Shown here: in pieces, positions 1 through 5,599 of the stretch
Numbering within the stretch: position 1 is the first letter of the stretch
Layout of the letters: each line of letters opens with the position of its first letter
Source: CAMPJU01 sp046566095
GTDB lineage: Bacteria > Pseudomonadota > Gammaproteobacteria > Xanthomonadales > Xanthomonadaceae
Direction of reading: 5' to 3'
DNA length: 6,673 nt
Assembly: GCA_046566095.1 (NCBI GenBank)
Contig: JBKHXI010000172.1
Coordinates: 1 to 6,673 of the forward strand
Position numbers and translations under genes: made by a program
Notes under the pieces: model-generated
Told to the model about the DNA's origin: nothing
The model's database searches: none
What the model saw: the letters and a program-made list of their open reading frames with translations, nothing else

Positions 1-1
1 C

Positions 2-2584
2 GCGGAGCTGATGCTGCGCGCCCTGCGCGATCTCAGCACCCCGTTCGAGCATGCGCGCGTGGCCACCGAGCAGGCCCTGCGGCGGGCGCTGGCCGAATAC
101 GCGCCGGACGTGGTGCTCAGCGACTTCTCGATGCCCGGCTTCAGCGGCCAGCAGGCGCTGGCCATCGTCCGCGAGCACGATCCCGGGATGCCGTTCCTGT
201 TCGTGTCCGGCACCATCGGCGAGGAGCTGGCGATCGACGCGCTGCAGCGCGGCGCCGTCGACTACGTGCTCAAGGACAACCTGCGGCGGCTCGGGCCGGC
301 GGTGGAGCGGGCGCTGCGCAACGCCCGCGAGAAGGAAGAACGTAGGTGCATGGAGCGGGCCTTGCGCGAAAGCGAGGAGCGCTTCCGCAGCATCGTCGAA
401 TCGAGCAAGGACTGGATCTGGGAGCTGGATCCGCAGGGCAGGCTGACGTACAGCAATCCGGCCATCGAACGCATCCTCGGCTATGCGCCGCAATCGCTGC
501 TCGGCCGCAGTTGCAAGGCGTTGTTGCATCCCGACGACATCGATGGTCCCGGCCGCATGCTGTACGAAGCGATCGCCGCAGGCAAAGCCTGGTCGGGCCT
601 GCGGGTGCGGTTCCTGCACCGGGACGGAAGCGTGCGTACGCTGGAAACCAGCGGCGCGTCCCTGCTGGACGAACAGGGCCGGCTCACCGGCTACCGCGGC
701 ATCGACCACGACATCACCGAGCTTCTCGAGCAGCAGGAGCGCATCCGCCACCTGGCGCGGCTGCACGCGATCCTCGGCGGGGTCGGCAACAGCCTGCTGC
801 GGATCCACGACCGCGAGCGGCTGCTGGACGACCTGTGCCGGGTGGTGGTGCACGAGGGCGGCTTCTCAGCGGCGGCGGTCGCCCTGCCCGCCGCTGGTGA
901 CCCTGCGTCCGGGGCGATCGCCATCGCCAACTGCCGCGGCGACCAGGGTATGCTCGAATGCCTGCGCAGGCTCGACCAGCTGGACGCAGAGGCACAGGGG
1001 TCCCGGCCGGGCGTGCGGATACTGCAGGGCGCCGGTCCGCTGTTCGTGTGCGACCTCGAGGGCGAGGACGGGGCGCGGCTGCCCGAAGCCGTGCGCACGC
1101 CTTGCCTGGAAGCCGGGATCCGTGCGCTGGCGCTGCTGCCGCTCGGCGAGCCGCGCTGGGGCGTGCTCGGCCTCTACGCGCGCGAACCCCAGGCCTTCGA
1201 CGACGAGGAGCGCGAGCTGCTGGAGCGCCTCGGCGCCGAGATCGGTTTCGGCGTGGACTTCATCGCCAAGAGCGAGCGACTGGAGTTCCTCGCCTATCAC
1301 AACCCGGTGAGCGGGCTGCCCAACCGCATCGCGCTGCACCTGCGCGTGCAGCATTGGCTGGCGCGCGAGCCCACGGTGCTGGCGATGCTCGACATCGAGC
1401 GCTTCTCGGCGATCAACGAATCGCGCGGCCGCGACTTCGGCGACCAGCTGCTGCGCATGGCCGGCGCGCGCCTGCAGGCGCTGGTTGGCAGCGCCGGCCA
1501 TGTCGCGCACCCGGAGGCCGACACCTTCGCCCTGGTCTACCGCGCGGCAGGCCCGGTGGAGACCGAGATCGAGCGGCTGGAAGGCCTGCTCCAGGAGTTC
1601 GAGCGCGAGCCGTTCGAGATCGACGACGAGGCGTTGCTGGTCGACATGCGCGCCGGGCTGGCGCTGTTCCCCGACCATGCCGCGGACGCGGAATCGCTGG
1701 AACGCAACGCGATGGCGGCGCTGTCCGATGGTGCCCGGCGCGGGGTACGTATCCATGCCTTCGACAACGAGATGCGCGGCCGCGCCGCGCGGCGGCTGGG
1801 CATGGAGCAGGACCTGCGCCGGGCCATCGACGCCGGCGAGTTCGAGCTGCACTACCAGCCCAAGTACGAGACCCGGCAGCAGCGGCTGGTCGGGGCCGAG
1901 GCGCTGCTGCGCTGGCGCCATCCGGAACGAGGGCTGGTGCCGCCCGGCGCGTTCATTCCGATCCTCGAGGATACCGGCTTGATCGTGCCGGTCGGGCGCT
2001 GGGTGATGGCCGAGGCGCTGCGCACCGCGCTGGCCTGGCGTGCCCGCGGCCAGGGCCACGAGCGCCTGCGGGTGGCGGTGAACCTGTCCGCGCGCGAGCT
2101 GCGCCACCGCCGCTTCGCCGAGCAATGCCGCGAGCTGCTCGAACCGCATGCCGGCGACCAGGTGCTGGACATCGAAGTCACCGAAAGCCTGCTGATGGAC
2201 GACATCGACCGCAGCCTGCACCTGCTCGACGGCCTGCGCGACCTGGGCTGCCGGATCTCGATCGACGACTTCGGCACCGGCTATTCCTCGCTCAACTACC
2301 TGGCGCGGCTGCCGGTGGACGAGATCAAGATCGACCGCTCGTTCATCGCCCTGCTGACCCAGAGCCCGGAAACCCTGTCCCTGGTCACCAACATCATCGC
2401 GCTGGCGCATTCGCTGTCGCTGCGGGTGGTAGCCGAGGGCGTGGAGGACGAGGAGCAGGCCAAGCTGCTGCGGCTGCTGCGCTGCGACCTGCTGCAGGGC
2501 TACTGGCTGGGGCGGTCGATGCCGGCGGCGGACTTCGCCGCGCGCCTGCTGGGCGATCCGACCGACGCGGCCGACTGCGCCTGA
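2..2584 (+). CDS. Response regulator with PAS, GAF, degenerate GGDEF and EAL domains (c-di-GMP phosphodiesterase), 5' partial
   Basis: This is a predicted cytoplasmic c-di-GMP phosphodiesterase controlled by phosphorylation. The reading frame is open to the left edge and reads AELMLRALR, the usual end of receiver helix 1, so the first ~20-25 residues (with the acidic DD pair) are outside the window and the ATG at 11 is internal. Counting from that Met: receiver to ~100, with phospho-acceptor D38 (SDFSMPG), T68 and K88; a charged helical linker; PAS ~122-238; GAF ~250-418; GGDEF-like ~425-585; EAL ~600-850. The GGDEF site reads EADTF (502-506) with no upstream RxxD inhibitory site, so cyclase activity is unlikely. 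The EAL domain keeps E630 (EALLRW), N691, E722, E725, D752/D753 (DDFGTGYSS), K773, E809 (AEGVE) and Q829, so hydrolysis of c-di-GMP to pGpG is expected. The degenerate GGDEF may instead bind GTP allosterically, as in some hybrids. The PAS and GAF ligands are unknown. Confidence 0.93.
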   Translation, partial: AELMLRALRDLSTPFEHARVATEQALRRALAEYAPDVVLSDFSMPGFSGQQALAIVREHDPGMPFLFVSGTIGEELAIDALQRGAVDYVLKDNLRRLGPAVERALRNAREKEERRCMERALRESEERFRSIVESSKDWIWELDPQGRLTYSNPAIERILGYAPQSLLGRSCKALLHPDDIDGPGRMLYEAIAAGKAWSGLRVRFLHRDGSVRTLETSGASLLDEQGRLTGYRGIDHDITELLEQQERIRHLARLHAILGGVGNSLLRIHDRERLLDDLCRVVVHEGGFSAAAVALPAAGDPASGAIAIANCRGDQGMLECLRRLDQLDAEAQGSRPGVRILQGAGPLFVCDLEGEDGARLPEAVRTPCLEAGIRALALLPLGEPRWGVLGLYAREPQAFDDEERELLERLGAEIGFGVDFIAKSERLEFLAYHNPVSGLPNRIALHLRVQHWLAREPTVLAMLDIERFSAINESRGRDFGDQLLRMAGARLQALVGSAGHVAHPEADTFALVYRAAGPVETEIERLEGLLQEFEREPFEIDDEALLVDMRAGLALFPDHAADAESLERNAMAALSDGARRGVRIHAFDNEMRGRAARRLGMEQDLRRAIDAGEFELHYQPKYETRQQRLVGAEALLRWRHPERGLVPPGAFIPILEDTGLIVPVGRWVMAEALRTALAWRARGQGHERLRVAVNLSARELRHRRFAEQCRELLEPHAGDQVLDIEVTESLLMDDIDRSLHLLDGLRDLGCRISIDDFGTGYSSLNYLARLPVDEIKIDRSFIALLTQSPETLSLVTNIIALAHSLSLRVVAEGVEDEEQAKLLRLLRCDLLQGYWLGRSMPAADFAARLLGDPTDAADCA

Positions 2585-2585
2585 G

Positions 2586-2612
2586 CGCGGCCCGGTCCGC
2601 GGCTTGCGCCGC
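2586..2612 (+). terminator. Weak GC hairpins after the EAL gene, possible terminator
   Basis: Two alternative 5-bp stems directly follow the stop codon at 2582-2584. One is CGCGG (2586-2590) pairing with CCGCG (2597-2601). The other is GCGGC (2599-2603) pairing with GCCGC (2608-2612) around a TTGC loop, followed only by CTCTT. They share bases and cannot both form. No T-run follows, so intrinsic termination is doubtful; in sequence this GC-rich, short stems also arise by chance. Confidence 0.25.
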
Positions 2613-2658
2613 CTCTTGCACCGCATCCGCTCCGCGCCGCCGGCCGCGACCGGCTCGC

Positions 2659-2664
2659 TATACT
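2659..2664 (+). promoter_or_regulatory. Candidate -10 box (TATACT) of the ketosynthase operon
   Basis: TATACT matches the sigma-70 -10 consensus TATAAT at five of six positions and is the only AT-rich hexamer in the gap before the ketosynthase gene. It would place the transcription start near 2671, giving a leader of about 46 bases to the GTG at 2717. No good -35 hexamer is present 16-18 bases upstream, where the sequence is only GC-rich. The promoter may therefore need an activator or be weak. Confidence 0.5.
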
Positions 2665-2669
2665 CGACC

Positions 2670-2688
2670 GCGCGCGCGTGGCGCGCGC
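2670..2688 (+). repeat. Perfect 8-bp inverted repeat in the operon leader
   Basis: GCGCGCGC (2670-2677) and GCGCGCGC (2681-2688) flank the trinucleotide GTG (2678-2680). As RNA this forms a very stable GC-only hairpin with a 3-base loop. It begins almost exactly where a transcript from the TATACT box would start. The in-frame GTG in the loop could be misread as the start codon of the ketosynthase gene, but it has no ribosome binding site and would give almost no leader. Confidence 0.45.
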
Positions 2689-2705
2689 CCTCGTCGACGC
2701 CGTAC

Positions 2706-2709
2706 AGGA
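2706..2709 (+). promoter_or_regulatory. Ribosome binding site that fixes the ketosynthase start
   Basis: AGGA lies 7 bases before the GTG at 2717. It supports that GTG over the in-frame GTG at 2678, which sits inside a hairpin loop, and over the in-frame ATG at 2741, whose upstream sequence is pyrimidine-rich with no Shine-Dalgarno-like motif. Confidence 0.6.
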
Positions 2710-2716
2710 TTCCCGC

Positions 2717-3955
2717 GTGCCGCCTGCCCCTCCGTCCGCCATGCCGCCGCTGGCGATCCATGCGTGGACCGCGACCACTGCCCTGGGCCGGGGACTGGAC
2801 GCGCAGCGCGCGGCGCTGGCCGGACGCCGCGGCGGGCTGCGCCGCAACGACTTCGGTCCGATGCACGAGGGCGCGCCGCTGCCGTGCTGGATCGGCCGGG
2901 TCGCGGGCCTGGAGAGGGCGCCGCTGCCGCCGCAGTACGCGCGCTGGGAATGCCGCAACAACCGACTGGCCTGGATGGCGCTGCAGCACGACGGCGTGCT
3001 CGATGCGGCGGCGCGGATGCGCGACCGCCACGGTGCCGAGCGTGTGGCCGTGGTCGTGGGAACCTCCACCTCCAGCATCGGCGCCAGCGAGGAGGCCTAC
3101 GCCCGGCTGGTGCCGGGCCCGGACGGCGCGCCGGCGTTCCCGCCGGAGCTGGCGCGGCCGATCGTGCACACCCCGCACTCGCTGGGCGACTTCGTGCAGC
3201 AGGCCACCGGCCTGCGCGGGCCGTGCATGACCGTGGCCACCGCCTGCTCCTCGAGCGCCAAGGTCTTCGCCCAGGCCGCGCGCCTGGTCCGCGCGGGCGT
3301 GGTCGACGCCGCCCTGGTCGGCGGGGTCGACACCCTCTGCGGCAGCGTGCTCTACGGCTTCAACGCGCTGCAGCTGGTCTCGCGCGATCCCTGCCGGCCG
3401 TTCGACGCCGCGCGCGACGGGCTGTCGCTGGGCGAGGCCGGCGGCTTCGCGGTGCTGGAACGGTCCGGTCCCGGCAATGCCGAACTGCCGCAGCTGCGCG
3501 GCTACGGCGAATCCAGCGACGCCCACCACATGTCGGCGCCGCATCCGCACGGCGCCGGCGCGCTGGCGGCGATGCGCGACGCGCTGGCCCGCGCCGGCAT
3601 CGGGCCGGACGAGGTCGGCTACCTCAACCTGCACGGCACCGCGACCCCGGCCAACGACACGGTCGAGGCGCGCGCCGTGGCGCAGCTGTTCCCCGAGACC
3701 CTGCACGCGGCGTCGACCAAGGGCTGGACCGGGCATACCCTGGGCGCGGCCGGGATCGTGGAATCGGTGTTCGCGCTGCTGGCCCTGGAAGACGGGCTGC
3801 TGCCCGGCACCCTCCACAGCGCCGTCCCGGACCCCGCCTGCGGGCCGCAGATCCGCTTCGACAACGCCCGCGCCGACGGCCTGCGCCACGCCATGAACAA
3901 CGCCTTCGGCTTCGGCGGCAACAACTGTTCGCTGGTGTTCGGGGCGGCGCCGTGA
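2717..3955 (+). CDS. Beta-ketoacyl-ACP synthase (KAS I/II-like), aryl polyene pathway type
   Basis: This 412-residue protein is a full-length decarboxylating ketosynthase that would extend an ACP-bound chain with malonyl-ACP units in the cytoplasm. The catalytic triad is visible: C177 in TACSSSA, H306 in NLHGTATPAND and H340 in GWTGHTLGAAG, with conserved K335 (STKGW) just before. Near the N-terminal half it has VGTSTSSIG, and the C-terminal signature GFGGNN is intact. The start is the GTG at 2717 because of the AGGA 7 bases upstream; a 425-residue version from the GTG at 2678 and a shorter one from the ATG at 2741 are alternatives. It is the first gene after the only intergenic gap, and its stop overlaps the next gene, which encodes a Cys-less ketosynthase relative. 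That pairing, plus the halogenase downstream, favours aryl polyene (xanthomonadin-like) synthesis over housekeeping fatty acid synthesis. The exact gene name cannot be fixed from this window. Confidence 0.9.
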   Translation: MPPAPPSAMPPLAIHAWTATTALGRGLDAQRAALAGRRGGLRRNDFGPMHEGAPLPCWIGRVAGLERAPLPPQYARWECRNNRLAWMALQHDGVLDAAARMRDRHGAERVAVVVGTSTSSIGASEEAYARLVPGPDGAPAFPPELARPIVHTPHSLGDFVQQATGLRGPCMTVATACSSSAKVFAQAARLVRAGVVDAALVGGVDTLCGSVLYGFNALQLVSRDPCRPFDAARDGLSLGEAGGFAVLERSGPGNAELPQLRGYGESSDAHHMSAPHPHGAGALAAMRDALARAGIGPDEVGYLNLHGTATPANDTVEARAVAQLFPETLHAASTKGWTGHTLGAAGIVESVFALLALEDGLLPGTLHSAVPDPACGPQIRFDNARADGLRHAMNNAFGFGGNNCSLVFGAAP

Positions 3956-4740
3956 GTTCGCTGGCGGCCAGCATCGCTGGCATCGGCTTCTGGGCGCCCG
4001 GGCTGCCGGACTGGCCGCAGGCGGCGGCGTTCGCACGCGGCCTGGCGCAGCCGGGCGAGGGTCGCGGCCTGCCCGCGCCGCAGCTGCTGGCGCCCAACGA
4101 GCGCCGGCGCGCGCCGGAGACGGTCGCGGTCGCGCTGGAAGCGGCCCAGGCCGCCTGCACCGCGGCCGGGCACGATCCGGCGCTGCTGCCGCCGGTGTTC
4201 GCCTCCACCCACGGCGACCTGGCGATCACCGACTACATGTGCGCGACCCTGGCCGCGGCGCCGGCCACGATCTCGCCGACCCGGTTCCACAATTCGGTGC
4301 ACAACGCCGCCGCCGGCTACTGGACCATCGGCGTGGGCTGCATGCGGCCGGCGACCGCGCTGAGCGCCTACCGAGCCAGCTTCGCCCAGGGCATGCTCGA
4401 AGCCCTGGCGCAGCTGGCCGTGGGCGACGCCGGGGCGGTGCTGCTGGTGGCCTACGACGCCCAGGCGCGGGGCCCGCTCGCCGCCCAGGCGCGCAGCGAG
4501 GGCGTGCTCGGCGCCGCGCTGGTGCTGGCGCGCAACGGCGGCAGCGGCCTGCCGCGGCTGCGCGCGACCCTGGCCGACGGCGCCCCTTCCGCCGGCGACG
4601 GGCCGCTGGCGCGGTACGCGGCCGGCAACGCGATGGCGCCGATGCTGCCGCTGTTCGACGCGCTGGCCGGCGAAGGCGACCTGGTGGCGCTGGAGGCCGG
4701 GCCCGGCCGGGTGCTGCGGCTGGAGATCGCCCGTGACTGA
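3952..4740 (+). CDS. Half-length beta-ketoacyl synthase-like protein without catalytic Cys (putative chain length factor)
   Basis: This 262-residue protein resembles the N-terminal half of a ketosynthase (the Ketoacyl-synt_2 type annotated beside aryl polyene ketosynthases). Visible landmarks are SIAGIGFWAPGLPDW at the N-terminus, FASTHGDLAITDY, FHNSVHNAAAGYW and ATALSAYRASFAQG. The last aligns with ATACSSSAKVFAQA of the upstream ketosynthase, placing L137 where the catalytic Cys should be. The C-terminal HGT and GFGGNN motifs are absent. It is therefore unlikely to condense chains alone. By analogy with chain length factors it probably dimerises with the upstream ketosynthase and shapes chain length; that role is inferred. 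The start is the GTG at 3952, overlapping the upstream stop by 4 bases (GTGA), which suggests translational coupling. The Shine-Dalgarno is poor (GGGGCGG stretch). It ends 8 bases inside the glycosyltransferase gene. Confidence 0.85.
   Translation: MSSLAASIAGIGFWAPGLPDWPQAAAFARGLAQPGEGRGLPAPQLLAPNERRRAPETVAVALEAAQAACTAAGHDPALLPPVFASTHGDLAITDYMCATLAAAPATISPTRFHNSVHNAAAGYWTIGVGCMRPATALSAYRASFAQGMLEALAQLAVGDAGAVLLVAYDAQARGPLAAQARSEGVLGAALVLARNGGSGLPRLRATLADGAPSAGDGPLARYAAGNAMAPMLPLFDALAGEGDLVALEAGPGRVLRLEIARD
4722..4726 (+). promoter_or_regulatory. Ribosome binding site of the glycosyltransferase gene
   Basis: GGAGA lies inside the end of the preceding gene, 6 bases before the GTG at 4733. It is among the clearest Shine-Dalgarno sequences in the operon and supports that GTG as the start, although the GT-A fold itself begins only about residue 24 (VAVVIPALNE). 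Confidence 0.55.
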
Positions 4741-5599
4741 GCGGCCGCCGCCGCAGGCCGCGGCCGTCCCGGCGAGCGAGCCGGCGATCGATCCGGCGCG
4801 GGTGGCGGTGGTCATCCCCGCGCTCAACGAGGCGCTGCGCATCCGCGAGGTGGTGACCGGCGCGCTGGCGCACTGCCCGAACGTGATCCTGGTCGACGAC
4901 GGCTCCGACGACGGCACCGCCGGGCAGGTCGCCGACCTGCCGGTGACGGTGCTGCACCACGAACGCCGCCGGGGCAAGGGCGCCAGCCTGCGCGACGGCT
5001 TCGCCGAGGCCCTGCGCCGCGGCATGCGGGGCGTGCTGACCATGGACGGCGACGGCCAGCATTCCGCGGCCGACCTGCCGCGGCTGCTCGCCGCCGCACA
5101 GCGCCACCCGGGCTGCATCGTGATCGGCGCGCGCCTGCGCAAGCGCGCCAACCAGCCGCTGTACCGGCGCCTGGCCAACGAGTTCGGGGACTGGGGCATC
5201 GCCTGGGGCACCGGCTACCGGATCGCCGACAGCCAGAGCGGGCAGCGCTACTACCCGGCCGAGGTCGCGGCCCTGGCGGAAGTGCCGGGCGAGGACTTCG
5301 TGTTCGAGGCGCAGATCCTGATCTCGGCCGCGCAGCAGCTGGGCACGCGCTGCGTGTCGGTGCCGATCGAGGCGCGCTACAAGGCGCCCGACAGCGACGA
5401 GCAGTTCCGCGCCAGCCATTTCAAGCCGCTGCGCGACTTCCTGCGGATCACCGCGCACATCGTGCTGCAGGTGCTGCGGCGCGGCCGCCTGTTCGCGCGC
5501 TGGCGCGCGATCCGGCGCAACCCGCCGCTGGTCGAGGATCCCAGCGGCGAGTTCGCCGACGGCCGCGGGCGCCTGCATCCGCGCGGGCGCGCGGCGTGA
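4733..5599 (+). CDS. Family 2 glycosyltransferase (GT-A fold, polyprenyl-phosphate-sugar transferase-like)
   Basis: This 288-residue protein should transfer a sugar from a nucleotide donor. It begins with a ~22-residue Pro/Ala-rich tail, then the GT-A signature: VVIPALNE, VDDGSDDGT (D55, D56), RRGKGASLRDGF and the metal-binding DGDGQH (D105, D107). ADSQSGQRYYP resembles the DSQSGFR motif of dolichol/polyprenyl-phosphate sugar synthases. No transmembrane segment is visible, so unlike many of that family it lacks a C-terminal membrane domain. A basic stretch near the end (RRGRLFARWRAIRR) could touch membrane phospholipid; the last ~25 residues look disordered. The start GTG overlaps the previous stop by 8 bases, and the stop overlaps the halogenase gene by 4. 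Glycosyltransferases of this type occur in aryl polyene and xanthomonadin-type clusters, so it may glycosylate the pigment or its lipid anchor. Donor and acceptor cannot be read from the sequence. Confidence 0.87.
   Translation: MTERPPPQAAAVPASEPAIDPARVAVVIPALNEALRIREVVTGALAHCPNVILVDDGSDDGTAGQVADLPVTVLHHERRRGKGASLRDGFAEALRRGMRGVLTMDGDGQHSAADLPRLLAAAQRHPGCIVIGARLRKRANQPLYRRLANEFGDWGIAWGTGYRIADSQSGQRYYPAEVAALAEVPGEDFVFEAQILISAAQQLGTRCVSVPIEARYKAPDSDEQFRASHFKPLRDFLRITAHIVLQVLRRGRLFARWRAIRRNPPLVEDPSGEFADGRGRLHPRGRAA

Noticed and set aside
11..13. The ATG at 11 as the true start of the c-di-GMP protein.
   Set aside because: The frame is open upstream and reads AEL before this Met, as in complete receiver domains. 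Starting here would remove strand 1 and the acidic pair needed for phosphorylation.
2678..2716. The in-frame GTG at 2678 as start of the ketosynthase.
   Set aside because: It has no ribosome binding site, sits in the loop of an 8-bp hairpin and is only ~7 bases from the predicted transcription start. The GTG at 2717 has AGGA at proper spacing.
958..3951. A long + strand open frame reading without a stop into the half-length ketosynthase gene, as if one 1260-residue protein.
   Set aside because: The part before 3952 is Arg/Ala/Gly/Pro-rich out-of-frame translation of the EAL and ketosynthase genes. Only the segment from the GTG at 3952 has recognisable family motifs.
866..4036. A 1056-codon open frame on the - strand.
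   Set aside because: It lies opposite the EAL and ketosynthase genes, is rich in Arg, Gln, Ala and Gly with no recognisable domain, and reflects the absence of stop codons in GC-rich antisense frames.
3619..5211. A 530-codon - strand open frame.
   Set aside because: It is antisense to the two ketosynthase genes and the glycosyltransferase, all with clear motifs; its own composition is low-complexity and Arg-rich.
4226..5578. A 450-codon - strand open frame.
   Set aside because: It mirrors the half-length ketosynthase and glycosyltransferase genes and contains long Arg/Pro/Ala runs with no domain.
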